Shown: positions 25,870-37,060, counted from the first letter of the stretch. The stretch: DNA of 64,000 bases from Anaspis maculata (GCA_949128115.1 OX421965.1:57034012-57098011); one strand, 5' to 3'. The notes: generated from the sequence alone by a model not told the origin. Made by a program: numbers and translations.

Positions 25870-26822
25870 TGTCTCGGCCCCGTTCATTGAAAACTGCATT
25901 CGTGTGCATTGAGGGTATGCAACCCAAAATATCCCTGTGTCGTCCAAGTCCTCACCCCTCACCCCCTGTTCGGTGTGCCTGGCACTTGGCTGTCAGGCGC
26001 AAGCGTAAACGAGCTCCAGCACTTTCTTCGGCCGTCTTCGGCATTCTTTCCGCTCGTGCCTTTGCCGCTTCGTTCGAAGCGGCGTTGATCTCCGTACGTC
26101 GAGCGGGAAGCCACGCCGTCTTTTTTTGGTCATCGTTCTCGCGGCCATCTTGTCGTGCCATCGGCGTACATTCGTACTCGACCAGAAGCCCATCCAAGGC
26201 CCATCGCGTCCGATAGTGACTCCTGGAGGAGCTCTGCAGCATCTCCAAGTCCAGAAAGCGGCAGTTTTCACCGCTTTCACCGGGGAGCGGCTTGGATCAG
26301 CCAGCCGCACACAAAGCTCCAGTTTCGGACGGGATCGAGTCGTTCGTCCGCCATTTTGGTGACGAACACGGGCACTCGTGCATTTCACCAGGAAATCCAC
26401 CACCAGAACGGCCATCCACCACGACGCCGCCTTCGGACTCCGCCAGGACGACGCCGCCACCGAATAAGATCCCGTAAGTTCCATATTTTCCATTGTTTTT
26501 ACCATTTACCGTTTATTCCCGTTTGCCGGGGTGTATACCTTCAGTGCAGTTCGTCTCGTTTTCAGGACGCCACTCGGCGCCAGCGAATCTGCCCCCGATC
26601 AGAACCACTCGGATTTTTCATTTCATTTAATTCACATTGTTTTTTTTTATTGTTTTGTAATTCTGTCTGTTTGTGTTTTTTTCTTTGTTTTGCATTAAAG
26701 TTTTTGATGGTTGTTGTGAATTTTATTTCTGACTGTCGCTTGCTGCTTTCCTAATCCAAGAGTTATTGTTTTAATGCAGCCTTCATCGGAAGGCTGCCGT
26801 CTTTATGTGTACCGCGCTAACA
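25870..26822 (+). repeat. 5' LTR of the BEL/Pao element
   Basis: Starts TGTCTCGGCCCC and ends CGCTAACA. Contains a small hairpin near its end (GCAGCCTT ... AAGGCTGC, 26776-26798) and an ATTAAA at about 26694 that could serve as a poly(A) signal. ORFs of 98-199 codons within it are duplicated in the 3' LTR and are not genes. Confidence 0.96.
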
Positions 26823-26829
26823 TATAAAT

Positions 26830-26848
26830 TGGTCCTTCGTAGCCGGAT
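26830..26848 (+). other. tRNA primer-binding site
   Basis: TGGTCCTTCGTAGCCGGAT begins 7 bp after the LTR. It starts with TGG, the complement of the CCA end of a tRNA, and looks complementary to the 3' end of tRNA-Tyr apart from one extra base. The tRNA identity is from memory of conserved tRNA-Tyr acceptor sequences. Confidence 0.65.
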
Positions 26849-27071
26849 ACAGGCTAAGCATGGTACAGTCAGGAATTTAATTCACCTCACTATTGAAACT
26901 TTAAAGTCACGGGTCAAACCCACGTGACACTTGTGCGTTGGTCCAGCGTGTTGATCAATTCGTTTTTCGCCCGTCTCATTCGCACTTTTTCACCTGGGTT
27001 GGGTTCGCCATTCAGGTACGCCAACCTAAGGGTCAGTTGCTTTGTTTTCATTTTTCTTTGTGTCGTACACA

Positions 27072-30000
27072 ATGGACGCAACTTTATCGTCCATCGCGAT
27101 AGCTATTGCGCGCCTTGAGCCCCTTCTGGAACAAGGCGTCACAGCTACCACCGAGCCAAGCCTCCAACCGGCATTTTTAGCCACGTTTGACATTGCGGCG
27201 GAAATTTACAACGGTTTCAAGAGCACGGTCAACACTGCCCCTCTCCCCAGTGCCTCCGAGGAGCAGAAGGCTACATTTCTTGAACGTACACTCCGGGCAG
27301 ACAGCTTGTATGGCAAACTTGCTGCGGTAAAAGCCTCGTTTGCGAATTCAGAGCCGACTTCCTCGCTCTCTCGCCAAGCCTCGCAAACTTGGTTCGAGAC
27401 AGGCCGGAGCAATGTCCGATTGCCAAAAATCGCGTTGCCGTTGTTCGACGGAAAGTTAAAATCATGGCCACCATACTATGATCTATTCACGGCGTTAATA
27501 CACAGAAACCAGTCTCTCTCAGATATTGAACGGTTTCAGTATCTGATCTCGTCTTTATCTGGTGAACCTCTCTCAATGGTTAAACACCTGCCATTGACGG
27601 GAGATAATTACATAATTGCGTTCGACTCGTTGGTTGAGAGATACCAGAACGACCGCGTGCTAGTCACTTTTTACTGGCAGTCGATGATGAACGCCTCCTC
27701 CGTCACATCTGACTCCGCGCAAGCGCTTCGCCATCTTGTGAACACGTTCAACGAAAATTTAGTGGCGCTCGAGCAGTATCCGCATATCGACCTGTGGGAT
27801 TTCACCCTGTCGAGCATGCTGCTCCAGAAACTCGATGAGTCGACGCGAAAACGTTTCGAGGTGCAGTCAGCTGGCACCCCCTTCCCCAAATACGAAGACG
27901 TCAAGTCTTTCGTGCTCGACCAATGCAAGGCTTTCGAGGCAACTGCCTTAAATTCTAAAACGCAATCGAACTCCCGCTCCACACGGGCAAACACCGTTAC
28001 CGTGAAGCCCGAGGTCAGCCGCAAGTCGTGGGCCTCACATACGTTGGTGTCTCAGACTTCATCTGCCCCAGCGACGTCGCATGAGTCAGCATGTTCTCAT
28101 TGTGGGGCGAGAAGTCATAGAGTCACCGCGTGCAAGACTTTTCTGTCAATGTCCCCAAATGACAGATATTTGGCGGTCAAACAGAAAAGGCTCTGTCTCA
28201 ACTGCTTGAGCACCAATCACGGCGCTCCAAAATGTCCATCGTCGTATTCGTGTCGGCAGTGCCACGCAAGGCATCACACCTTGCTGCACTTCCCCAAGCC
28301 ACATAGAACTGCAGGTCATGAGTCACCCAGTTCTTTATCGAATCCAGTTGAATTACCGCAAATCGTTTCCCCTGGTCTTCCAGAAAATGTCGCGAATTCG
28401 GTGACGAATCTCGCCTCAAGCCTCAAGGCAGCTCATGTTTTGTTGGCCACGGCAATCGTTCACGTTCGTGACCGGTGGGGAGGCTACCAAAGCCTCCGTG
28501 CGCTCATAGACCCTGCCAGTCAGGCATCGTTTATTTTGGACTCCTGCGTGCGCAAATTGGGTCTATCCCCATCAAATCACAATGTGCCCGTTTTTGGCTT
28601 GGGTCTCACCCCCGCCAATTCGACGTGTGGCACAGTCACTTGCCAGGTCAAGGCTGATGATGAGTCTCTCCCAATCCCTGAATTGGAGTTAATTGTCCTG
28701 CGCAGGATTTGTGGTAACCTGCCAGACACCGCTTTGAACCCGGATCAATTCCACTTGAACTTATCGAATCTGGCGGATCCCACATGGTTCAAGCCAGGCC
28801 CCATTCAAGTGTTGTTGGGCGCCGACGTTTATCCGTCAGTCGTGAAAGAGGGAATCGTCTCGTCAGGTCCGTCACAGCCTGTTGCCATAAACACCATTTT
28901 TGGCTGGGCTCTTCTCGGTCCCTTTCAAACCCCGTCAAAACCTCTGCATTCCTTTTTGGTTTGCACTCCAACTGGAATCGACGAGTCTCTGCACAAATTT
29001 TGGGAAGTAGAGGAAATCTCGTCACCATCGTCCAAAACACGTTTGTCCCCAGATGATGAACGTGCAGAAATTTGTTTCCGGGACTCTGTCTACCGTTGTC
29101 CGTCAGGTCGTTTTGGGGTTTCGCTTCCCTTCAAAAGGGAGTCCCCCACCTTTGAACATTGCAGGTCTATGGCTGACCGCCGTTGGTTAGCTATCGAACG
29201 TCGCCTGGTCCGTCAGGACACACTCCGTGATCTGTACATAGCATTCATGCGCGACTACCTCGACCTAGGTCACATGACCTTGCTGGACGCAGAACCTCCA
29301 GATTCTGAGGCGTATTACATCCCTCATCATCCGATCGTCAAGATCGAAGACGACAAGCCGAAAATTCGCGTCGTTTTTGATGCTTCGGCGCAAGCGCCGA
29401 ATCATTTATCTCTCAACGAGACGCTTCTCGTCGGTCCTAAGTTACAACAGGACATAGCAGCTTTGCTACTGCAGTTTCGGTGTGAGCCGATCGTTTTTAC
29501 TTGTGACATCCGTCAGATGTATCGGCAGATACTTATCTCGCCCGAACATCGCAAGTATCAACTCATTCGCTTTCGTTTCTCCCCTGATCGACCCATTGAA
29601 ACGTACCAATTGAACACCATTACATATGGTGTTTCTTCGGCACCGTTTCTAGCGGTTCGCACGTTGCTTCACTTGGCAGAACAAAGCGCCTCGAAGTTTC
29701 CATTGGCTTCGCAGGCAATTCGCCGTAATTTGTATGTAGACGATCTACTTTGCGGTGCGAACTCCGTGGAATCAGCACGGGAATTACAAACGCAGCTAAT
29801 CAACCTGCTCCAATCGGGTTGCTTTGAATTGCGCAAGTGGGCAAGCAATCACCCTGATGTGCTGCAAGACATACCACTTGATCACGTTCGAACTCAGCCG
29901 TCCACTTTCAGTGACGTTGCTGACAATACTGTAAAAATTCTTGGCCTCCAGTGGCAAGCGGCAACAGACACCTTTTCATTCACGGTTCATCCAAATGAAC

Positions 30001-32270
30001 TACCGTGCACAAAACGGTCCATCTTGTCGGAGGTGGCTCGGATTTACGATCCGCTCGGCTTTCTGTGCCCTGTTGCATTTTTCGCCAAACATTTAATCCA
30101 ACGGTTATGGAAACTTGGCCTTGATTGGGACGACACCCCTCCAGACATCGTATGTCAGCAGTGGTTGCGTTTTCAATCCGAGCTATCGCAACTTTCGCGG
30201 TTGCAAATTCCACGGCATACTTTTCCTTCGCCTGCAGACAGGTGCCAGTTGCACGCCTTTTGCGACGCATCTGAATCTGGGTACGCGAGCGTGTTGTACG
30301 TTCGTTACCTTCGAAATGGTGTTCCCACCATTCGTCTCCTAACCGCCAAATCAAAGGTGGCTCCAGTCAAATTGCTGACCGTACCCCGTCTCGAATTGTG
30401 TGCAGCGGTCCTACTTTCCAATCTCGTTGCCTTCACCGTTGCAGCGCTCGCAGGAACCGTACAGTTCGATGCCATATTTGCGTGGACCGATTCTACGGTT
30501 GTTCTCAGCTGGCTGCGTTCCTCTTCGCACCGCTGGAAAACATTTGTTGCTCACCGTGTTGAGCATATTCAACAGCGTGTCCCGCCTCAGTGTTGGAGAC
30601 ATGTCTCAACATCGGACAATCCCGCCGACCCAGCTTCGCGCGGATTGTTTCCCGAAGACATGCTTTCGTGCTCCCTCTGGTGGTCTGGCCCACCTTTTCT
30701 GTCATCAGCGGATGACACATGGCCGGATGACAAATTCTCCGTGTCCTCCCCAGACATTGCGTCTGAAGAGCGAAAGCTCGCTTTGGTCGTGCGTGTGCCG
30801 CAGCCGCCGCCGATTGACATCGACGACCTCTTTTTGCGCATATCCTCCTTACGGAAGATTCAGGGCGCTGTCGCCTATTTCTATCGGTTCTGCAAATGCA
30901 AGTCCGATGAGAAGTTCACAGGACCTCTCTCGGATACAGAACTCCATTTTGCCTTGTTGTACATTGTCAAACATGTACAGCAGAAGGTATTTGCCGTCGA
31001 AATCGCGTCGTTACGCAACGGCAAACCCTGTTCAAGACCCTTTCGAAAACTTTCACCCTTTCTCGATCGTGACGATGTTCTCCGCGTCGGCGGACGTTTG
31101 AAGCATTGTCATGAGTTGCCATTTGCAACCAGACACCCTGCTCTTCTTCCATCTCGTCACGTCTTGACAGGACTCGTCATTCGACAAGTTCATTCCCGAC
31201 ATTGCCACCCGGGACTCAACAATACCTGCTATCTCCTGCAGCAAAATTTTTGGATATTGTCCACGCGACGCGCGGTACGGCACTATCTTGCATCGTGTTA
31301 CCGGTGCTTCCGGACTAAGCCGCAAACTTTTTCTCCCACCATGGGCGACCTCCCCTCGGCGCGAATTTCTCAGCTAAAACCTTTTAGCTGCGTCGGGCTC
31401 GACTATGGTGGCCCTTTTCCAATCCTCATGTCACGCGCTCGCGGTGTCAGAACTACGAAGGCGTACATCTGTCTTTTCGTGTGCTTCGCCACCAAGGCAT
31501 TGCACGTCGAGGTTGCCTCCGATCTCTCAACAGATGCTTTCCTCGCTGCCTTGCGCAGATTCATTGCCCGGCGCGGTCGTTGCTCTACCATCTATAGCGA
31601 CAATGGCACAAACTTTGTCGGAGCTCATAGGCAATTGACGACGTCAATGCAACTCGCCGCGGAATCCGAAGCCATCACTTGGCGCTTCATTCCTCCCTCC
31701 AGTCCCCACTTTGGCGGGCTGTGGGAAAGCGGCATAAGAGCTGTCAAAACTCATCTATCTCGCGTGATAGGTGATCAAATACTCACCTTTGAAGAGCTGA
31801 CCACGTTGGTCACCCAAGTTGAAGCGTTGCTCAACTCACGGCCACTTTCGGAGCTGAGCTCGGATCCAAATGATCTGTGCCCATTGACGCCTGGTCATTT
31901 TTTGACGCTCGAGCCGTTAACGGCCCCACCTGACCCAGATTTGTCCCACCTCAAGATCAGCAGGTTGTCGCGATGGCAGTTGGTCCAATCCATGCAACAG
32001 CGTTTCTGGGCGCGTTGGCGCGACGAATATCTACACACGCTGTACCAACGCGGCAAGTGGCACAAGTCACGTCACCTTGAATCCGCAGATGTGGGGTCTT
32101 TAGTCCTCATCAAGGACGAAAACGCTCCCCCTCTGAAGTGGAGGTTAGGCAGAATTTCAAAACTCTTCCCCGGCAAAGATGGCATTTGTCGTGTCGCAGA
32201 TGTCCGTACTCAACGCGACGTTCTGCGACGCCCAATGGTCAAACTTTGTCCCCTCCCTTCAGGACAGTGA
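27072..32270 (+). CDS. BEL/Pao gag-pol polyprotein (1,732 aa)
   Basis: A single uninterrupted frame. The start MDATLSSIAIA at 27072 is preferred over an in-frame upstream ATG at 27042 because the protein alignable to the family begins near there. Domains in order: a gag-like DUF1759 region from about residue 115 (LPKIALPLFDGK); three CxxC-type zinc knuckles at about 339-410; an aspartic protease with Asp480 in LIDPASQASFI, where DSGS or DSAS is more usual; reverse transcriptase with YVDD at about 888; RNase H with FCDASE at about 1063; and an integrase with an HHCC zinc finger around 1362-1420 and a catalytic triad Asp1444, Asp1510, Glu1552 (GLDYGGPF, YSDNGTNF, GGLWESGI). A C-terminal DUF5641 domain (about 1630-1720) follows. 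It would supply capsid and all enzymes for copy-and-paste transposition. Confidence 0.96.
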   Translation: MDATLSSIAIAIARLEPLLEQGVTATTEPSLQPAFLATFDIAAEIYNGFKSTVNTAPLPSASEEQKATFLERTLRADSLYGKLAAVKASFANSEPTSSLSRQASQTWFETGRSNVRLPKIALPLFDGKLKSWPPYYDLFTALIHRNQSLSDIERFQYLISSLSGEPLSMVKHLPLTGDNYIIAFDSLVERYQNDRVLVTFYWQSMMNASSVTSDSAQALRHLVNTFNENLVALEQYPHIDLWDFTLSSMLLQKLDESTRKRFEVQSAGTPFPKYEDVKSFVLDQCKAFEATALNSKTQSNSRSTRANTVTVKPEVSRKSWASHTLVSQTSSAPATSHESACSHCGARSHRVTACKTFLSMSPNDRYLAVKQKRLCLNCLSTNHGAPKCPSSYSCRQCHARHHTLLHFPKPHRTAGHESPSSLSNPVELPQIVSPGLPENVANSVTNLASSLKAAHVLLATAIVHVRDRWGGYQSLRALIDPASQASFILDSCVRKLGLSPSNHNVPVFGLGLTPANSTCGTVTCQVKADDESLPIPELELIVLRRICGNLPDTALNPDQFHLNLSNLADPTWFKPGPIQVLLGADVYPSVVKEGIVSSGPSQPVAINTIFGWALLGPFQTPSKPLHSFLVCTPTGIDESLHKFWEVEEISSPSSKTRLSPDDERAEICFRDSVYRCPSGRFGVSLPFKRESPTFEHCRSMADRRWLAIERRLVRQDTLRDLYIAFMRDYLDLGHMTLLDAEPPDSEAYYIPHHPIVKIEDDKPKIRVVFDASAQAPNHLSLNETLLVGPKLQQDIAALLLQFRCEPIVFTCDIRQMYRQILISPEHRKYQLIRFRFSPDRPIETYQLNTITYGVSSAPFLAVRTLLHLAEQSASKFPLASQAIRRNLYVDDLLCGANSVESARELQTQLINLLQSGCFELRKWASNHPDVLQDIPLDHVRTQPSTFSDVADNTVKILGLQWQAATDTFSFTVHPNELPCTKRSILSEVARIYDPLGFLCPVAFFAKHLIQRLWKLGLDWDDTPPDIVCQQWLRFQSELSQLSRLQIPRHTFPSPADRCQLHAFCDASESGYASVLYVRYLRNGVPTIRLLTAKSKVAPVKLLTVPRLELCAAVLLSNLVAFTVAALAGTVQFDAIFAWTDSTVVLSWLRSSSHRWKTFVAHRVEHIQQRVPPQCWRHVSTSDNPADPASRGLFPEDMLSCSLWWSGPPFLSSADDTWPDDKFSVSSPDIASEERKLALVVRVPQPPPIDIDDLFLRISSLRKIQGAVAYFYRFCKCKSDEKFTGPLSDTELHFALLYIVKHVQQKVFAVEIASLRNGKPCSRPFRKLSPFLDRDDVLRVGGRLKHCHELPFATRHPALLPSRHVLTGLVIRQVHSRHCHPGLNNTCYLLQQNFWILSTRRAVRHYLASCYRCFRTKPQTFSPTMGDLPSARISQLKPFSCVGLDYGGPFPILMSRARGVRTTKAYICLFVCFATKALHVEVASDLSTDAFLAALRRFIARRGRCSTIYSDNGTNFVGAHRQLTTSMQLAAESEAITWRFIPPSSPHFGGLWESGIRAVKTHLSRVIGDQILTFEELTTLVTQVEALLNSRPLSELSSDPNDLCPLTPGHFLTLEPLTAPPDPDLSHLKISRLSRWQLVQSMQQRFWARWRDEYLHTLYQRGKWHKSRHLESADVGSLVLIKDENAPPLKWRLGRISKLFPGKDGICRVADVRTQRDVLRRPMVKLCPLPSGQ

Positions 32271-32389
32271 GCATTCTGTGTTTTCACTTCCGTCATTGTT
32301 TTCACTATGCTCTTTCTTTTTGTATCATGTTTGATTTCATTAATTTTTGAACTTTGAAAATACCCCGAGTGGTATTTTGGTGGGGAGTA

Positions 32390-33342
32390 TGTCTCGGCCC
32401 CGTTCATTGAAAACTGCATTCGTGTGCATTGAGGGTATGCAACCCAAAATATCCCTGTGTCGTCCAAGTCCTCACCCCTCACCCCCTGTTCGGTGTGCCT
32501 GGCACTTGGCTGTCAGGCGCAAGCGTAAACGAGCTCCAGCACTTTCTTCGGCCGTCTTCGGCATTCTTTCCGCTCGTGCCTTTGCCGCTTCGTTCGAAGC
32601 GGCGTTGATCTCCGTACGTCGAGCGGGAAGCCACGCCGTCTTTTTTTGGTCATCGTTCTCGCGGCCATCTTGTCGTGCCATCGGCGTACATTCGTACTCG
32701 ACCAGAAGCCCATCCAAGGCCCATCGCGTCCGATAGTGACTCCTGGAGGAGCTCTGCAGCATCTCCAAGTCCAGAAAGCGGCAGTTTTCACCGCTTTCAC
32801 CGGGGAGCGGCTTGGATCAGCCAGCCGCACACAAAGCTCCAGTTTCGGACGGGATCGAGTCGTTCGTCCGCCATTTTGGTGACGAACACGGGCACTCGTG
32901 CATTTCACCAGGAAATCCACCACCAGAACGGCCATCCACCACGACGCCGCCTTCGGACTCCGCCAGGACGACGCCGCCACCGAATAAGATCCCGTAAGTT
33001 CCATATTTTCCATTGTTTTTACCATTTACCGTTTATTCCCGTTTGCCGGGGTGTATACCTTCAGTGCAGTTCGTCTCGTTTTCAGGACGCCACTCGGCGC
33101 CAGCGAATCTGCCCCCGATCAGAACCACTCGGATTTTTCATTTCATTTAATTCACATTGTTTTTTTTTATTGTTTTGTAATTCTGTCTGTTTGTGTTTTT
33201 TTCTTTGTTTTGCATTAAAGTTTTTGATGGTTGTTGTGAATTTTATTTCTGACTGTCGCTTGCTGCTTTCCTAATCCAAGAGTTATTGTTTTAATGCAGC
33301 CTTCATCGGAAGGCTGCCGTCTTTATGTGTACCGCGCTAACA
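32390..33342 (+). repeat. 3' LTR of the BEL/Pao element
   Basis: Same 953-bp sequence as the 5' LTR at an offset of exactly 6,520 bp; I saw no difference. It is preceded by a purine-rich GGTGGGGAGTA stretch that likely primes plus-strand synthesis. Confidence 0.96.
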
Positions 33343-33667
33343 GGTGATTTCATTCTCTGCCCTTGGTTAGATTTATAAAATAAATAAGTAAACGTTTTCA
33401 TCGCAATATGTAGTACTATACAATACAGGATGTCTCAAAAGTATCGCATTCCGAGTCCAGAGCGATAGATAGAATCTACCCAAGACCACGAAAAGAAGAA
33501 TAAAAAAAATTTGTGACGTTCATTTTTTAAGATATGGGGGATCAAAGAGTGGGACTTCGCCCCTCCCTATTTTTGTAAGTTTGAGTGATTTTGAGAAACT
33601 GTTGGTAACAGACTAATTAGTAAAAATAATCAACCGCTGGGTGTGCACTGAACTTAAATTTAATATA
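33343..33667. other. No feature recognised
   Basis: 3' flank of the retrotransposon, beginning with the second copy of the 5-bp target duplication. Otherwise AT-rich sequence. Confidence 0.5.
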
Positions 33668-33837
33668 CAGGGTGATTCATAAATTTCAAAAATTATTTTT
33701 CTTGAAAAACGCTACCAAATTTTTTTTATGAAAATGAGAATAGTCAAATCTTGTTCCAAACTATTTCAGGAACCAATGGAATAATTTACAGGCATAATTG
33801 AAGGAAACTGGTTGTTTGTAATTTATCACTCACCCTA
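33668..33837. repeat. CAGGGTG-type MITE
   Basis: The left end reads TACAGGGTGATTCATAAATT. The right end, read inverted, is TATAGGGTGAGTGATAAATT. Short non-coding element of the TA-flanked CAGGGTG type seen elsewhere in the window. Confidence 0.65.
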
Positions 33838-34306
33838 TACCTATCTCAAACAGAAATTCAGTGCACATCCAGTTATTGATAATTTTGGCCGTTTAGTCTA
33901 TCGCAAAGATTTCCTCAAATTCACTTTAAATAATGAGAATAGACGGGGGCGAAGTCAGGCAAACCAATTAACAAAAAAAAAAGTGACGTAAGTGAGTCAG
34001 TAAACACAATAACGTATCAAAATTGACCGTCAGATAAAACCGTTTATAGATTAAAGATTAGACCGTAGATAAAAACCAGAAGAATAGCAACGGTGGTTGA
34101 ATTTTTTGATAAAACATGATTTTTTTTCCCAAGAGTTTGGAAGAAATCTAGAAAATTCAATGCTTACTCTAGGTCTCTAGATTTGTAGGACCCCCACAAA
34201 AAAAAAATCAGTACCTACATACACAATTGCACAACTGTGTCGTCACTGTCGCCAGCGTTCAGCTTTCTTTTACTGCTGAAGTGCTGAAATCAAAATATTT
34301 TTTTTA

Positions 34307-34450
34307 GATTTTGGAAATGCCAATGGGCTCAAACCAAAGTTCATTCTTGTAGCTTTCGAAAAAGACCGAAATGCTGAAAATCCGTCAAGGAATAAACCCA
34401 GACGGATTGATTCCGCAACGCTTATTTTACCAATTCAACTCCGTCCTTAA
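34307..34450 (+). pseudogene. Coding-like dispersed repeat, copy 2
   Basis: After an acceptor-like TTTTTTTTAG the frame reads DFGNANGLKPKFILVAFEKDR and on to LILPIQLRP before a TAA at about 34448. It parallels the minus-strand sequence at 2705-2845, with many differences that leave the amino-acid similarity visible. Family unknown; probably a relic of an unrecognised element or a gene fragment. Confidence 0.35.
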
Positions 34451-34767
34451 GCCGCTACTTTAAGATAAAACGTCGTATATCACACGTGAGCGAAATGCCA
34501 TTATAAAGCACCTAAGAGTTAAGAATTATACCACACTCGCGCCAGAGCTCGTGCACCAAACATCTCACTTGCTTACACATAATGGCATATTTTTCTCACT
34601 TATAATATGAGCTTTCACCTTATAAGCTCACAGTAGCCACAGAAGGTTTTTTTTTTTGTTGATGAGTACAGGGTGATCCACTGAGATCCCCCCGGTTAAA
34701 ATTTTCTCTATTGAAATCAATTGGCAAGGAGAAAAAATTTCGCAACGATTTTTTCTGCAGAATTCAA

Positions 34768-35848
34768 AGGACCCCGCACGATTCTTATGGAAAATGGCTC
34801 CCGGTTAAATTCTCTGAATTTTTGATATGATGTAGCTCATGAGATACTAATCAAATACCGTGAACCCCAAACTCAAATAATGGACAGTTTTTTACCCACA
34901 GGGGGTTGAAGTTGGAGGTTTTGACGGCTTCAAAATGATATTATGACGTTGATAGAAGCTTTTTATTTGGTTTCTCTTCAAGTTGTGTTTCATGCTAAAT
35001 GTATTTATTTGACAGAAAAATATCAACCCCCTCCTCCACCCCCAACCCCTATCTACCATCATAAAATTCGAGATTACTCCCAAAAACCATGCGGATGGCT
35101 TCTGTGATTTAAATTATGAATTTTGACATGAAAATTATTTTCCACCCCTAATGTTAGGGTGCCGATTTTCCAATTTTCCTCGGTTAATTTGGCTGGATTT
35201 TTGGTATTGTGTACTTCTAATTCTGCTGAACAAAAAGTTCTCATGCTAAAACTTATTCCTATGGACAGTTTTTGTTCTACAGGGGACTGAAGTTGAAGGT
35301 TTGAGAGTATAAATATTGAACTTCAGTCCCCTACAGAACAAAAACTGTTCATAGGAATAAGTTTTGATATGAGCTTTTTGTTCAGCAGAATTGTAAATAC
35401 ACAATACCAAAAATTCAGCCAAATTAACCGAGGAAAATTGGAAAATCGGCACCCCAACATTAAGGGTGGAAAATAATTTTTATGTCAAAATTCATAATTT
35501 AAATCACAGAAGCCATCCGCATAGTTTTTGGGAGTAATCTCGAATTTTATGATGGTAGATAGGGGTTGGGGGTGGAGGAGGGGGTTGATATTTTTCTGTC
35601 AAATAAATAAATTCAGCATGAAACACAACTTGAAGAGAAACCAAATAAAAAGCTTTTATCAACGTCATAATATCATTTTGAAGCCGTCAAAACCTCCAAC
35701 TTCAACCCCCTGTGGGTGAAAAACTGTCCATTATTTGAGTTTGGGGTTCACGGTATTTGATTAGTTTCTCATGAGCTACAACATATCAAAAATTCAGAGA
35801 ATTTAACCGGGAGCCATTTTCCATAAGAATCGTGCGGGGTCCTTTGGA
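34768..35848. repeat. Giant palindrome 1 (arms about 530 bp)
   Basis: Reading outward from a centre near 35305, both arms contain CAGTCCCCT, AACTTATTCCTAT, CCGAGGAAAATTGG, ATGATGGTAGATAGGGGTTG and GGAGCCATTTTCC in mirror order. The arms are nearly identical, so ORFs at 34892-35083 (minus) and 35528-35719 (plus) encode almost the same 63-residue string; they are mirror artefacts. Confidence 0.92.
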
Positions 35849-35857
35849 CATCAAAAT

Positions 35858-37060
35858 TTTCTATATCTTGCAGTATACAGGGTGTTTCCAAGAAACTCCC
35901 ACGATTTTTTGACACCCTGTATTTGAATATTGGAAATGATGCGGCTTTTTCTCTCAAGTCCGAATAATATCATCTGATGATATGTGATTATGATCATAAT
36001 ATACAGGTGTTCATTTTCAAACTTTCTACTTCAGATTTTTCGCCACCAAACTTATTCCCCGAGAAACCCCGAAACAGGTCAATTTTTATTTGAAGGGAAA
36101 CCTCTAGGACACGTATTACAGAATTTTTATCTTCAAACCCTTCGCCCCCACCCTACCCTACTTCAAAATTTCGAATGGCATTATAAAATTCTCTTTCTGC
36201 CAAATATAGTTAATAAAATTTCAAACCCATCCTTAAATTCTCTTAAAGTAGGGTAGGGTGGGGACAAAGGGGTTGAAGATGAAAATGTGGCAATATGTGT
36301 TTCAGAAGATGTCCCTTTCAAAATAAATATCGACCTGTTGTTACTAGAAAATTGATTCTCAAGGATCGGGAGTTACTAGGGGAAGAACTTTCCTTTAATC
36401 AACAATGAGAGAATTTTGAGGGTTCTGGGAATGATATGAAAAAAATTCAAAATATGCTTGTCAGAATTATAATTTCAATATCGTCAATTTGATGTATCAC
36501 AAAAGACGTGATGTTATTTGAAATTTTAAAGTAGGTTAGGGTGGGGGCGAAGGGTTTGAAAATCAAAATGTGGCAAAACGTGTCCTAGGCCCGTATTCAT
36601 AGTCGGATCTTATATATAAGGTGGTCTTAAGACCATGTTTATTTAGACACAGGCTTGAACCAAGATGGTTTTATACATACAGTTATGATCTTGTGAATAT
36701 TTTATAACATATTCAAATACCCCTGCATCTTCTCAAGGTTGTGTTTGGGAGAAATCAGCGTATCAAAATTGAATAAGTTCGTCTTAAGACATAAGATCTG
36801 ACTATGAATATGGGCCCTAGATGTCCCACTTGAAATGAAAATCGATCTGTTTTGGCGTTTTCCTGTGGAAAAATTGGTGCAAAAAAATCTTAGGTGGGAC
36901 GTTTGAAAATGGACACCCTGTTTATGATCATAATCAAATATCAAATCATATTATTCGGACTTGGAAGAAGAATTATTTTCAATATTGAATTTCAGGGTGT
37001 CAAAAAACGTGGAAGTTTTTTTTAAAACACACTGTATACTGCAAGATATAGAAAATGTTG
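35858..37060. repeat. Giant palindrome 2, interrupted by a MITE
   Basis: The left arm (about 35858-36180) and right arm (about 36525-37060 less the insert) mirror each other: TATCTTGCAGTATACAG, GACACCCTG, TATTCGGACTTG-type, GATTATGATCATAA and GGGTAGGGTGGGG-type blocks. The arms are more diverged than in palindrome 1. The 340-bp loop carries a further copy of the GTAGGGTAGGGTGGGG block. Confidence 0.85.
36590..36822. mobile_element. MITE with GGGCCC-TATTCATAGTC ends
   Basis: The left end is GGCCCGTATTCATAGTCGGAT; the right end read inverted is GGCCCATATTCATAGTCAGAT. Subterminal AGATCTTAT and GTCTTAAGAC words also pair. CCTAG borders both sides, giving a target duplication of 3-5 bp (CTA to CCTAG) that the GGCC symmetry leaves ambiguous. 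The uninterrupted left arm of the host palindrome shows the empty site (GTGTCCTAGAG read inverted). Confidence 0.85.

Larger units (their letters stand above)
25870..33342 (+). mobile_element. Complete BEL/Pao LTR retrotransposon
   Basis: Two 953-bp LTRs (TG...CA ends) that look identical by eye flank a 5.6-kb interior with a primer-binding site, one long gag-pol frame and a short polypurine stretch (about 32377-32389) before the 3' LTR. A 5-bp target duplication, GGTGA, flanks the element at 25865-25869 and 33343-33347, the length typical of BEL/Pao. The open frame, paired ends and identical LTRs point to a recent insertion that may still be competent. No envelope-like ORF. Confidence 0.96.

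Noticed and set aside
25952..26754. ORFs of 98-199 codons on both strands (and their twins at 32472-33274)
   Set aside because: They lie wholly inside the two LTRs, overlap one another in opposite strands and are identical pairs because the LTRs are identical.
34892..35719. Two near-identical 63-codon ORFs on opposite strands as duplicated genes
   Set aside because: They are mirror images produced by the palindrome arms.
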